A stretch of 64,000 nt of DNA from Amorphophallus konjac. Taxonomy: Eukaryota; Streptophyta; Magnoliopsida; Alismatales; Araceae. The DNA is taken from positions 508,194,566 to 508,258,565 of the forward strand of contig CM040121.1 in assembly GCA_022559845.1 (NCBI GenBank). The letters are read 5' to 3'. The translations under genes were made by a program, and so were the position numbers. The stretch's first letter is position 1. Each line of letters opens with the position of its first letter. The notes beneath the pieces were generated by a model. It made no database searches. It was not told the DNA's origin and worked only from the letters and a program-made list of their open reading frames with translations. This document shows positions 36,852-49,480 of the stretch, one piece after another.

Positions 36852-39800
36852 GTGCAAGAGTGTCTTGCAGCCATGCATAACCGGTGGTACCTTGATAGCG
36901 GCTGTTCAAGACACATGACTGGAGACAAATCAAAATTTTGTCTCTTGGAGAAAAAGGAAGGAGGACACGTCACATTTGGAGGGAACAACAAGGGAAGAAT
37001 CATTGGAACAAGTAATGTAGGTAAGAACCTCTCCAACTCCATTGAAAATATGCTGTTAGTTGAAGGTTTAAAATACAATTTGCTCAGCATAAGTCAATTG
37101 TGTGATAAAGGTCATAAAGTGTTGTTTGACTCTCATGAATGTAGAATCCTTGAACCAAAATCTGACAAGGTAAAATTTTCTGGAAAAAGGGTCAACAATG
37201 TTTACATGATTGACTTAGATGATCCTGCTCACATAAATCTTGGTCTTGCTGCACCAAAATCTGAGCTTGCATGGTTATGGCATCGTAGACTAGGACATGC
37301 TAGCTACAATATCTTACATAAACTGTTAAAGCATTCAATGGTGAAAGGGTTGTCTGAACTATCTTTTAAACAAGAAAATAAATTATGTGATGCATGTGCC
37401 CTAGGTAAACAAACAAGAAAATCCTTCAAGGCTAGATCTGCAAACATGTCATCTAAACCACTTGAGCTGATTCATATGGATTTGTTTGGTCCAACCAGAA
37501 CTGCTAGTTTAAGTGGTAGAAAATATGGATATGTCTTGGTGGATGATTTCTCTAGGTTCACATGGGTTTTCTTTCTCACACATAAAAATGATGCTTTTGA
37601 TGAGTTTCAGGCACTCTATATGAAGATAAAGCAAGACAGTGAGTTTAAAATCTCCAAGTTTCAATCTGATCATGGTGGTGAATTTGAAAATACTAAATTC
37701 TATAATCTTTGCAGGGCTGAAGGCATTTCACATCGGTTTTCATCACCAAGAATCTCGGAGCAAAATGGTGTAGTTGAAAGAAGGAATCGAACACTCATAG
37801 AAATGGCAAGAACAATGCTTGTCGAACGGCAACTTCCAAGGAGGTTTTGAGCTGAAGCGGTAAACACGGCTTGTTACATTATCAACCGATCTATGGTAAG
37901 GCCACACACCAAAAAGACTCCTTATGAGTTGCTGAAAGGTAAAAAGCCTTCTCTCACACATATGAAAGTGTTTGGGTCAAAATACTTCATCCACAATAAT
38001 GACAAAAGAGATTTAGATAAATTCGAGCCCAAGAGCGATGAAGGTATATTCCTTAGATATTCTGATAGATCTAGGGCTTACAGACTTTTCAATGTTAAGA
38101 GTCAAACTGTGGAAGAATCACCCCATGTTTCCTTTGATGAATATCATGATGATTTTAAAAATGATAATTATTGCAGGAAAAATGATGAAGATGGGGAATT
38201 CCTAAGCATGAAGGAAAAGAATGATCCTCCATAAGAAGAAACAAGAGAAGATGGCGACCTAGCTGAATCAAGCAATGCAAGGGATCAAGCTCCAGGAGAA
38301 GGTAATGATTCTACAGACATTAGAATTCTTAAGGATCATCCTTTAGAAAATGTCATTGGTAGCTTGAATGATCCACCTAAAACAAGGTCATATTTTAGAA
38401 TTGTGGAAGAATTAGATCAACTTGCTCTTGTCTCCCAGATTGAACCCAAGAATGTTGAAGAAGCCTTAAATGATGAAAACTGGATAAACTCCATGCAAGA
38501 TGAATTAAACCAGTTTGAAAGAAACAAAGTTTGGCATCTTGTTCCTAGACCATCATCATAATCTGTCATAGGCACTAAATGGGTCTTTAGGAACAGACTC
38601 AGCGAGGATGGCAAGATAATAAGAAACAAGTCTAGATTGGTGGCTCAAGGTTATAATCAAGAGTTTGGGGTAGACTTTGAAGAATTTTATGCCCCAGTAG
38701 CCAGACTTGAGGCCATCAGAATTTTACTTGCCTTTGCATGCTCCCCTAGAATAAAGCTGTATCAAATGGATGTAAAAAGTGCCTTCTTGAATGGTTTGGT
38801 CAAAGAAGAAGTCTATGTTGAGCATCCCCCTGGCTTTGAGAACTCTAACCATGCAGATTTTGTATACAAGCTAGACATGGCATTTTATGGCTTGAAGCAA
38901 GCACCAAGAGCTTGGTATGAGAGACGAAGCTCGTTCCTCATTGACAAAGGGTACACACGAGGTAAGGTAGACCAAACACTTTTTACCAAGAAGCAATGTA
39001 AGAATATGTTGATGATATTGTGTTTGGTTCTACTAAATCTAAAATGTGTGAGGAATTTGCTAACCTCGTGACTAGCGAATTCGAGATGAGCCTAATGGGA
39101 GAACTCTAATTTTTTCTCGGTTTGCAGGTCAACCAAGGAGAAGATGGGTGCTTCATAAGTCAAGTTAAATACATCAAGGAGCTGCTGAAAAGATTCGACA
39201 TGACAAGCTGCAAAATAATTGCAACTCATATGAGCACCACAACATCACTGGATTCGGATGAAAATGGTAAATTAGTGGATGCTAAAATTTATAGAGGTAT
39301 GATCGACTCTTTGCTTTATTTGACTGCATCCTGACCAGATATCCAGTTTAGTGTTTGCCTCTGTGCTAGATTTCAAGCTAGTCCTAGAGAATCCCACTTG
39401 ACTGCCGTCAAACGTATCTTTAGATATCTTGTCGGAACTCAAGATTTGGGATTGTGGTATTCGTCATCATGTGATTTATCTCTTGTTTCATATTCTTATG
39501 CGGATTACGCTGGATGCAAGCTGGATCGCAAGAGTACTAGTGGCTACTGCCAGTTTCCTAGGAGGGTGTTTAGTTTCTTGGGCTTCCAAGAAACAACACT
39601 CGGTTGCCCTCTCAACTGCAGAAGCAGAATATGTTGCTGCGGGGAGCTGTGGCACCCAAGTGTTGTGGATTAAACACCAACTCCAAGACTACTTAGTGGA
39701 TCTTGATTGTGTCCCGATTCTGTGTGATAACACAAGTGCTATTAACCTTGCAAAAAATCCAGTCCAGCACTTTAGGACCAAGCATATTGAGATTAGGCAT

Positions 39801-39963
39801 CACTTCATTAGAGATGAGGTCTTTAAGAAAAATTTTGAACTGCATTTTGTTGATACACTCAATCAAATTGCTGACATCTTCACCAAGCCCTTATGTAATG
39901 ACAAGTTTACAACACTCAGAAGGGAGCTTGGTCTTTTCAGACCTCAAGCTAATAAAAATTGAA
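36852..39963 (+). pseudogene. pol: Copia pol: protease, integrase, RT, RNase H
   Basis: Polyprotein relic. Protease active site YLDSGCSRHMTG near 36890. Integrase with the HHCC-type finger (HRRLGHASYNILH ... CDACALGK) and catalytic D,D,E (HMDLFGP, SDHGGEFEN, SEQNGVVERRNRT). A TGA at 37848-37850 stands where FWAEA is expected, so a Trp codon was lost. The frame continues at 37851-38234 with the integrase C-terminal part. Reverse transcriptase begins near 38420 (ALNDENWINSMQDEL), with a stop at 38559-38561, VAQGYNQEFGVDFEEFYAPV, QMDVKSAFLNG, then a frameshift before YVDDIVFGS near 39006. RNase H follows (SYSYADYAGCKLDRKSTSGY; ALSTAEAEYVAA; DNTSAINLAKNP) to the TGA near 39961. At least five breaks make it non-functional. 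Confidence 0.9.
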
Positions 39964-41826
39964 ATGATGATCTTCTTCAGCTTGGTTGTGTGTTTTAGCA
40001 GATTGTTTTCCATGCATTATTTATATGTCATTTTGCATGTGGTGTAGCATTGCATGTAGTTGCATAATAAAGTTGAATTCATGTTCACGATGCATTGCAT
40101 ATGGTGTAGCTTCATTCTTGCATAGCCATGGTATATCAAATGATGAAGTGTGAAAAGGCAGGTTATGCTTGTCTAGAAGCACTCACCATGCGTGAGGATA
40201 CACCTCCGCCAAGTACCATGCGTCACTGTCGCATATAGGCCATACAATAAGGGGGAGTTGTCTCTTTGAAGCATTCATGCATATGTTTCATCTTCATTTA
40301 GTTACCATTTATAAATGTACAACCATTGGGCAAGTCATGCATTTCATTTCTGCCAACTTCATCAGTGACTAGGTCAACCTCATTTGTCATTCCACTTACT
40401 TGCAAACATAACTCCTTGAATGCATTCACTACATATCCTTAGGGGGAGTCTTGCTGCTTTTCTTACTCTCTTGCAATCTGAACTTCAATGGCTTCCAGTT
40501 TGAATATGTGATCATGAGACAGACGGAACAATGGCGTAAGAGCTTTCTATTATATGAACTGATGATTGTCTATCCAATGAAAATAGTTCAGATTTAATGA
40601 TTTCCTTGAAGTTCTGATATTTTTTTGAAATCATCTATGTTCTGTGGTGTTAATAGACTTTAACTAGAGATTGCATGTTGTGCCTTGAATGACTATCTTG
40701 AAATCTGAAAATTCAAACGTCATTGCAACGTTGGTTGAAGATGCTAAAGCTTAGTATTGTTGTTAAACACCTTGATGAGTTGGAATTCCTGAAAATCAAT
40801 TTGACAGAGCAATGATATTGTTGCACGGAGAAATATGTCACATCTTCAAAACAAATGACGAATGATATGTCATGATGTGCCCCTGTTATCTGTGTCTTAA
40901 TTAAATTGGACTCTAGGCAGAGCAATGGTATAATTGTTGAGAAATATATCTCCTCATCAAAGAAATGAGGTCAGATATGTCATGAGGTGACATTGCTATC
41001 TCTGTTCAATCTGAAGCATAACAGTCAATCTTACCGAATACCTAGGAATACTGGCGTCTAAACAACGTGTATTCTTACGGATAGGAGGCATGTACTAGAC
41101 TCGATTGTTCGTAAAATAAGAGTCATGTGCCTACAAATGCAAAAGTTCATGAAAAACAATGCTGCAATCATCACATTCCATGCTTTAGTCATGCTTGTTT
41201 AACCTCAATACTAGTTTGTGCTATTTCCGATGAAGTTATTGAATATGGATGTATAAGACAAAGGACGGTTACACACTGCCATGATATGCACTTCTGGTTC
41301 ATTTCTATTAAAACATGGATGTAGCTGCTTTTCGAACTCTGTTGATGATCTTGGATTTCATTAGCTTTGAACCATGTATATTGCTCACGGCATGTTTCCG
41401 GTTTGCATATAATGGCTTGCTCTTCACTCCTATTCAGCTCTGATCACTAAGACTTTTGTCAATGACTCTACCTTACCCCTCTTTTTTACTGTTGTCAAAG
41501 GGGGAGAATTTTGTAAGTTACCTTTGTGAGTTGTCAAAGGGGGAATATCCTTTGTGATTGTGAGTGTCAAAGGGGGAGAAATCACTTTGTGATCATGCAT
41601 ACATATTGGGAGAAATCTCTTTGTGATCATGCATACATATTAGCATTCACATGTTCTGATCATTCATACATTATCAAGCTGCTGCATATGTTACAAATCA
41701 TCTATGCATAGTATATCCTCATCATGTATCTTGAGCTGCATATTGCACATGTTAACTGCACCTGTTATAAAATTTGCCATTCTGAACATTACTGCCAAAT
41801 AATGACTTACCAGTGTTGCCATCATC
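39964..41826 (+). other. Untranslated region upstream of the 3' LTR
   Basis: No continuous frame. AGGGGGAG motifs recur at about 40250, 40441, 41500, 41535 and 41568. Multiple polypurine-like copies before the 3' LTR are a reported trait of Sireviruses. Confidence 0.6.
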
Positions 41827-41839
41827 AAAAAGGAGAGAA
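41827..41839 (+). other. Polypurine tract
   Basis: AAAAAGGAGAGAA directly before the LTR start TGTTGTGCCC. Confidence 0.75.
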
Positions 41840-43291
41840 TGTTGTGCCCATGTGGTCATTTGAGTCATTTAACATTCATTGTTTTGATAATGGCTTGGTT
41901 TTGATAATGGTTAAACACTATAAGTCATTAATGTTTCCCACTCTCATATGACTGAAATACTTGATGATTTTTCATGACAGATAAGCCAAAGAATGGAGTG
42001 GAGATGGCAAAAGTGAAAGCCCAAGGATCGTGCCCAATTCAAGATGAAAATCCCTTCTACAAGCAAGAGTCGACACTTCACATAGCCACGGGGCCGTGCA
42101 CACTTGGTTTCATGCCCAAAGGTCTAAAGAGTTTGATGCCACAGACTGGAATGGACTGCAAACAGGTTTAATGGGTTTCGGATGCATTTCGTGAAGCCTA
42201 AATCGTAGCAGAGAATCACCGGTCGACCGGTGCTGCTTGGCCGGTCGACCGGACTAGAAACAATTCTGATTTTGGCGAATTGCAGAGGAACCGGTCGACC
42301 GGTCCCATAGGGGCGGTCGACCGGACCAAAATGGCTTCTGGTTGGATTTAGCCGGTCGACCGGCCACCAACGTCCGGTCGACCGGAAGCCCTGTTGCAGC
42401 AACTTTTGACTTTGTTTTCCACCTCGTGGGCAGCCCCTCTTCTTGGATTTGTTTAATCCTAAAGTCACCCAATCTCCCATGGATTGTGGATCTGGTCTGG
42501 GAGGTGTCTATGGACCATTCAAAAGATATAAAACCAACACAAGAGGATTAGAAACCCTAATTGAATCCAAGGCATCAAGAGAGAACAAGAGAGGCTAAAG
42601 AGGAGGTTGGAAGAAGAGGTATTGTAGCCGTGAACAGTACTCCGTGCAGAAGTTCTTCATCCATTCTAAGGTGATTCAAGCTTCAATCTGAAGCAAGCAA
42701 CCTCCAAGGAAGCTAGAAGCAATCAAGGTTCTCAAAGGTGATCAAATCTTCATTCATAAACTTCTTCATCCACTCAAGGGGATCCAAGGAAGCTCATCTC
42801 ACAAGGAAGAAGAAGCCATTGTTGCTGAATCAAGAGGAGAGCTTTGTGAAGAAGAAAGAAGTCTCTGTTGGTGATCTACATCGATTGAAGAATCAGATTC
42901 AAGCTCCAGCAATCTCAGACAAGATCTTTTCTCTTTGAGCATATCTCCATATCTTGTTTGAGCATTTTCATCTTGTTCTCTTTTCATTTTGTTCAAACTA
43001 TTGAAACTGAGATTCGTCCCTACCGGTGGTTAGTAGGAAGGCAATCGGAAGTTCTTTGATCTGCGGTGTTGACGTCCCTACCGGTGGTTAGTAGGAAGGC
43101 AATCAGAGATCTTTCCGATCTGCAGTTTGGTGCACTACACTAGTGAATCCTGAGGGATTTGGTGAGAGGTGGACGTAGGATTGGGGATTCAGTCCGAACC
43201 ACCTTAAAATCTCGTGTGTTATGATTTGATTGTGGGATTGCTTTGTGTTAGATGCATGCTTAGGTTTAATTTCTATATTGCTTGTTCATCT
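41840..43291 (+). mobile_element. 3' LTR, truncated at its 3' end
   Basis: Starts TGTTGTGCCCATG and matches the 5' LTR from 42891. Homology stops at 43291, where the 5' LTR still has 145 bp to go, so the intact LTR was about 1.6 kb. A TATAAAACC-type promoter lies near 42528. Confidence 0.85.
42216..42392. repeat. Six copies of the palindrome CCGGTCGACCGG
   Basis: Six cores (one lacking its first C) within about 175 bp of LTR U3, each flanked by variable text, roughly 140-310 bp upstream of the LTR's TATA-like site. Confidence 0.9.
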
Positions 43292-43739
43292 CGTGTTCAC
43301 GTAGGGTCTGGTAAAATTATCAAAATACCCCTATGACCTAGAAATGGCCTAGTAACCTCCAAAACGATACCGGACCTGCTCACTGTAGCAGGTCCGAAAC
43401 TAAAAAAAAAAATTTAATGGTTTCGGACTGAAACCCACGTGAACTTCCCTTTTAAGGGGAGTTCACTTCCTGTTCTCCCTCAGATCTGAGGGAGAAAGGG
43501 TCAAGGGACTCAGGGAGTTGCTGGGTGCTGCTGCAGGGTGAGGGAGACTGCAGGGTTTGCTGCCGCCGCTGACATAAAGAAGTGCTGCGTGTAGCTGCGT
43601 TTTCTTGAGGGAGAGGTTGGGGTTTGTTTTGTTTTTTATTTTTTTGGTTGGTTTGAATTTTTTTTTTTTGTTGTAGGTTAGTTTTTTTGTTGTAGGTTAA
43701 TTTTAAATCATGAAATATGTTAAGACTCTAAATTAAACC

Positions 43740-45195
43740 CTAATTAGTTCCTTTAATTTGAGACTTTTATCTAATTAGATTTAGTTAGGGTCAATTGAAG
43801 CTCAATTAAGCTTCATTGAAGAATTTAGGGTGGGAGCATGTCGGTAATTAATTTTTATGAAGAGTGATTAGGGTAAAATTGATAATTAAGCCCTAATTAC
43901 ACCCTTAAATTTAGGATTTTCCCTAATTAGGTTTAGTTAGGGTCAATTGAAGCTCAATTAGGCTTCATTGAATAATTTAGGGTGGGAGTATGCTGGTAAT
44001 TATTTTTTATGAAGGGTGGTTAGGGTAAAATTAATAATTAAGGCCTAATCACACCCTTAAATTTGGGGCTTTCCTCTAATTAGGTTTAGTTAGGGTCAAT
44101 TGAAACTCAATTAAGTTTCGTTTAATAATTTAGTGTGGGAGCATGCTGGTAATTAATTTTTATGAAGGGTGATTACGGTAAAATTGATAATTAAGGTCTA
44201 ATTACACTCTTAAATTTGGGACTTTCCTCTAATTAGGTTTAGCTAGGGTCAATTGAAGTTCAATTAAGTTTCATTTAATAATTTAGGGTGGTAGCATACT
44301 AGTAATTAATTTTTATGAAGGGCGATTAGGGTAAAATTGATAATTAAGCCCTAATTACACCTTTAAATTTGGGGCTTTCCTCTAATTAGGTTTAGTTTGG
44401 GTCTTTTATAAAATTAAGCTTCATTGAATAATTTAGGATGGGAGCATGTTGGTAATTGATTTTTACGAAGGGTGATTAAGGTAAAATTGATAATTAAGGC
44501 CTAATTACACTCTTAAATTTGGGGCTTTCTTCTAATTAGGTTTAGTTAGGGTCAATTGAAGCTCAATTTAACTTCATTTAATAATTTAGGGTGGGAGCAT
44601 GCTGGTAGTTAATTTTTATGAAGGGTGATTAGGATAGAATTGATAATTAAGCTTTAATTACACCCTTAAATTTGGGGCTTTCCTCTAATTATGTTTAGTT
44701 AGGGTCAATTGAAACTCAATTAAATTTCATCGAATAATTTAGGGTAGGAGTATGTTGGTAATTAATTTTTATGAAGGGTGATTAGGGTAAAATTGATAAT
44801 TAAGCCCTAATTACACCCTTAAATTTGGGACTTTCCTCTAATTAGGTTTAGTTAGGGTCAATTGAAACTCAATTAAGCTTCATTTAATAATTTAGGGTAG
44901 GAGCATGCTAGTAATTAATTTTTATGAAGGGTGATTAGGATAAAATTGATAATTAAGCTTTAATTACACTCTTAAATTTGGGGTTTTCCTTTAATTATGT
45001 TTAGTTAGAGTCAATTGAAACTCAATTAAGTTTCATTGAATAATTTAGGGTAGGAGCATGTTGGTAATTAATTTTTATGAAGGGTGATTAGGATAAAATT
45101 TATAATTAAGCCCTAATTACACCCTTAAATTTGAGGCTTTCCTCTAATTAAGTTTAGTTAGGGTCAATTGAAGCTCAATTAAACTTCATTTAATA
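43740..45195. repeat. AT-rich tandem array, about 153-bp units
   Basis: Roughly ten units marked by TTAGTTAGGGTCAATTGAA (43790, 43943, 44092, 44247, 44549, 44703, 44856, 45008, 45160) and GAAGGGTGATTAGGGTAAAA. hAT copy 2 has four to five diverged units at 61810-62540, so the array length varies within the family. Confidence 0.9.
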
Positions 45196-45276
45196 ATTTG
45201 AAGCTCTATTATGTTGAGTTGCATTTTTTTCATTGTATTTACAGCTATTTGTCTTTGACTGTCTTAATGCAACATC

Positions 45277-48200
45277 ATGTCTAGACGTGAACAAAGTCAG
45301 GAGAAGCAAGGGCAGGAGGATCCGGGGTGGGCCCACCTCTCCTTAGTTGATGCTGGGAGAAGAAAAGTGAAATGCAATTATTGTGGTAAGGAGATACATG
45401 GCGGAATTACTAGAGAAAAGTAATATTTGGCAGGGATAAGAATAGAGGTGAGACAATGTGACAGATGTCCTCGAGAGGTCCGAGAAGAAATGCGCCAGTG
45501 TCTTCTGGGCAAAAAGGAGAGGATGGAACAAAGGGCTGAAGATGAGGCTGAAATTGTTGAGGAGATTTCGGGTAGAAGGGAAAGGAGGGATGATGATGAG
45601 GAAGGCATTGAGGATTCAGATCCAGAGTTGACTGAAGCAATGGAGCGTGATCAAGCCGCTCGAAGGAAAGGAAAAACACTCATACGTTCAGGGACCTACT
45701 TCAGTACAACTGCACGACGTCCTGACACTGGTGCTGTCCCGCAGAGAGGAGGTCCCATGGATAACTATCTGCACAGAAGGTCCCATGCTACACAACCTAA
45801 AATCAAGCAAGCATTGAGAGGGGTAAAAAAATCAGCAGAAGTTATAGGGCATGAATTTAAAAGTATCTACAAATGTTTTTTTCATGCAGGTGTCCCTGCA
45901 CATGCAGCTGAAAGTGAATATTTCCAACCTATGCTAGATGCCATATTAGATGCTGGCCCTGACTTGAAGGCCCTGTCACGTCGAGACATATATGGGCCTA
46001 GCCTTGAGGGAGAGGTTGAGGAGCCTAATGACTGGGTTAAAAGCTTCAAGCATATATGGATGGAGAGAGGATGCACCATCATGTGTGATGGCTGGACTGG
46101 TACTACAAAGAAGTCCTTGATTAACTTTTTGGTCTATTGTATCGAAGATGCAGTATTTGTTAAATCTGTAGATGCATCAAATTATGAAAAAATGTCAATT
46201 ATTTGTTTCATTTGATGGATAAGTTGGTAGACGAAATTGGAGAGGACAATGTTGTGCAAGTAGTGACTGATAATGAAGCCCGTTATAAGACTGCAGGGAA
46301 GAAATTGATGCAGAAGCGTAGACATTTATATTAGCTCCCTTGTGCAGCACATTGTCTGGATCTGATACTTGAAGACATAGGGAAGGAAAATCATGTGAAG
46401 AGGACAATTAACAAGGCACAGAAATCACCCAGTATATTTATGGTCATCCTAGGATATTGAATATGTTTAGGGAGCATGCAAGTGGGGGCGAGATATCATC
46501 CGTGCAGGGTCAACCAGATTTGCTTCGAATTTCATTTCTTTGGAGTCTTTGCACAGGTATAAGATTGAGCTCAATTATTTCTACTTTATCTTTATAGATA
46601 TGATCCGTATTTGATTCAAATTTCATTTCTTTGGAGTCTCTACACAGGTATAAGAATGAGCTGAAAGCTTTCATATATCACAATGCCCTGCGGGAATACA
46701 TCGACAAGTCTAATGTTGATGCTTAGATGGATTATTTGGATGTCTGCCACATCGTGGAAGACAACAAATTCTGGGGTAGGATCTCACGGTACATAAAAGT
46801 AGTCACACCTCTCGTGAAGGTCCTAAGAATGGTGGATGGCGATGAGAAGAATGATATGAGATATCTGTACGAGGCCATGGACCGCGCCAAATTAGAGTTG
46901 CAAGATTCCCTTCCCAGAGAATATGCAAAGTGGTGGAAAATTATTGACCATAGATGGGACAACACATTACACCACGACTTGCATGCAGCTGGTGAGTGAT
47001 TAATTGTATTGATACATTATTTTTTAGGTTATTTTATATCTAACATTTAGTTAACTATACACAAATGCATGTTATTTTCTCAACCCTCGATTTATGTACA
47101 ATGCCAATGCACATGTTGATGGCGAGGGGCTTCAAGGCACTTTAAAAGTCATTGGTCGTTTATCGAAGACACCAGAAAAGAGACTTCAGGCCGAAGTAGA
47201 GGTTGGCCATTATTGAGTTTATAGATAAGACGTATAGAATTTACTTAACTAGTTATGTTAATCTATTATTTTATCTTTGTAGATGAACTACTATAAAATG
47301 AGGACTGGGACGTATTCTGACTCCCAATTGCAATACGCTGTGGGAAGAGTGAGTCCAGGTATACTTTATATTTGTGCTTTCTTAACCTCAATATGTATTA
47401 ATACATCATGGAGAATTGATTTTTATTTACATCTTACATTTATTTGTTTATGGTTGGTGGAACAGTTGACTGGTAGATAATGGTGAACAACCGAGATGTG
47501 GGCAGTAATGCATTGACTTTCATTGCAATTAAGGTGCTCAGTCAAACAACATCAGGAAGCCAATGTGAAAGAAATTGGAGCACGTTCAGCCTTATACACT
47601 CAATTGTTCGCAATCGGCTAAAAGCTTAACGGTTAGAAAAATTAGTTTACTGCCACTACAATATGAGGTTAAGATTAAGGAACATGAAGCTAAGACAACA
47701 ACTGAGGGATAAACGTGTCGCAGAGGATGCAACTCTAGAAATTGATGTGGACGCTTTATTTGATGATGACAATCCTTTGCAGTATTGGGTGGAGACACGA
47801 GAGCAGGTTGATGAGTCCGTTTTTGATGTTGGTGATAGAACATAGGCAGAGGGCATACTGGATGAAGATGAGCCAAGATATCCAGAATTCAAAAGAGCAA
47901 TAAAGAGGGCCGGAGAGACTCATGCGCACCAGAGAAGGGACCCAACTTTGTTTGTTCATGACACTGAGGAGCAGGCTGAGTTTGAGCTAGCTAGACACTC
48001 AGAATCAGATAGCAGGCTAGTCACTCCTAGAATGGTCAAGTCACCTCCATCCTTAAGAAGAAGTACATTAGTGCATGGGATGTTTGAGAGGATTAGTGCT
48101 GCTGCTCGAGAGGACCCGACAATTGAGCAGTTGAAGCAGATTTATGTGAGGCACACGTCAAGGGGAGAAGGACTCATGTCAAAGATGACTGAAAAAATCA

Positions 48201-48885
48201 CACCAAAAGAGAAAAAAGCATCCCCAAAGGCTAAAAGGCGACTGGTTTCTTATGGTTCTGATGATGATCATCCCAGTGCAGCTGCCAAGGATGGCTGTGC
48301 CGGTATCGGTTTCGGTTTCGGCTGGGTCCGAAACCAATTTAATACTATTTTTTTTAAAGGATGTCATTTAGTTTCGGCCGAAACCCTTGTTCTGGTGTCG
48401 TTTCGGACCGGTCCGAAATCGAAACGTTTCGGCTTCGGCCGAAACTGCCTTCCATGGCAGCTGCAGGTGCTACTACTGGCGGTGGCACTGCTAGTGATCC
48501 TTCCTCCTACGCAGACACAGGTAGAGGATACAGTCATAGTGAGTAAGGATATGATTCACACAGCCAATATGGGCATCCATCAGGTTATGGAGGTGGTCAA
48601 CAGGAAGCAGTTATTTATGGGTGGGGTCATCAACCAGAATTCCTGTTCCATCCAGTTCCTCTTCTCATCCTTAAGATTTTTATGCTGATTCTGGATTCCA
48701 ATCAAGTCAACAACTTTATACTCCAAGAGGGATCCAAAGAGGGATGCAGGACTTGGCTACCTCATTGTTTGGTTATAGTGAATATACAGAATACATGCAA
48801 CCTTTTTATGGGTATCAACATCAAAAGTCAGACGATGACGGAGAAGGTTCTTCTAGTTATTATCCATATTAGTGCATCATCATTT
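45277..48885 (+). pseudogene. hAT transposase, BED-finger type
   Basis: Relic of the transposase that cuts and reinserts hAT elements. ATG 45277 opens a BED zinc finger (VKCNYCGKEIHGGITREK); a TAA at 45421-45423 replaces the CAA of copy 2. An acidic linker, then a DUF659-like catalytic region (FFHAGVPAHAAESEYFQPML ... ERGCTIMCDGWTGTTKKSLI) runs to a frameshift near 46190. In the next frame VVTDNEARYKTAGKKL and PCAAHCLDLILEDIG follow, with TAG at 46332-46334 for Trp, then more frameshifts. Spliced-looking parts continue at 46670-46991 (DKSNVDA, WWKIIDHRWDNTLH), 47090-47202 and 47283-47358. The hAT dimerisation motif SQCERNWSTFSLIHS lies near 47560-47605. A C-terminal tail reaches about 48290, where a MITE interrupts it. 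Clearly dead. Confidence 0.85.
48286..48456. mobile_element. hAT MITE, 171 bp, nested in hAT copy 1
   Basis: Begins CAAGGATGGCTGTGCCGG and ends inverted as CATGGAAGGCAGTTTCGG, flanked by the perfect 8-bp duplication GCAGCTGC (48278-48285 and 48457-48464). The body repeats TTTCGG/CCGAAA and TTTCGGCCGAAA palindromes. About 85 percent similar by eye to the 202-bp copy at 59519. No coding capacity. Confidence 0.95.
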
Positions 48886-49227
48886 AGGTAAGGATCATTT
48901 AATTTCTGTAACATTTACTGTGTCTAATTAGGTTTATTGTACTGTTTGAACCTACTTCATGCTTAGTATGTACTCAAGAATATTAGTTTAACATGTTCAA
49001 TGCCTACTTTATGTTTATTGCACTTAATCCAATTTCTTTATAGTCAAATGCATGTCTAATGAATTTTCTAATTTTTATGTGATTATTTATATTTTTTCGA
49101 TTTGTTTCTGATTTTTTAGACTTATTTTATTTTTTTTGAACCTTTTCACTAGGTTTCGGTCGAAACTGAAACCGAAACCGAGTCGTTTCGGTTTCGGACT
49201 TGGCCGAAATCGAAATTGCCATCCTTG

Positions 49228-49480
49228 GTGCCTCGGAGAGTCAGGGACTCTACCCTACCTCATCTCCAATCCGGAAATTCTAGAAATGCCCATGGCTTGG
49301 TAAAATTATCAAAATAACCCTCGAAACCCAATATTACCAAAATACCCCTGGGGTCTAGGAAACCTTCCAGCAATTCAAAAATGTGCATTGCTTCTACAAA
49401 ATTGTAACTACGCCCTCCAATTATAGGGTTTCTCGCCCAACTTAGCGGCCTTTTTTGAAATCATAATTCCGTTAATTCTT
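49228..49480. other. Flank between hAT copy 1 and a LINE fragment
   Basis: Contains GGTAAAATTATCAAAATA text also present at 43312, so both sides of hAT copy 1 share short sequence. Confidence 0.4.

Larger units (their letters stand above)
34052..43291 (+). mobile_element. Decayed Ty1-copia retrotransposon
   Basis: About 9.2 kb with gag, protease, integrase, reverse transcriptase and RNase H in Ty1-copia order. Only the 3' part of the 5' LTR and the 5' part of the 3' LTR remain, so both outer ends are missing and no target duplication can be read. The LTR overlap (about 400 bp) shows roughly two dozen differences by eye, so the element is old. A gag with a C-terminal coiled-coil extension, an untranslated region with repeated AAAGGGGGAG motifs and palindromic LTR repeats suggest the Sirevirus/SIRE lineage; this is inference. 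Confidence 0.9.
43360..49227 (+). mobile_element. hAT transposon, copy 1, left end damaged
   Basis: The right end is GCCATCCTTG (inverse CAAGGATGGC), the terminus shared with the two small MITEs in this window. The left side becomes homologous to hAT copy 2 at about 43366 (CGATACCGGACCTGCTCAC), but no terminal repeat remains there, close to the point where the copia LTR breaks at 43291. It contains GTGAACTTCCC leader text, an AT-rich tandem array, a dead transposase gene and a nested MITE. Confidence 0.8.
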
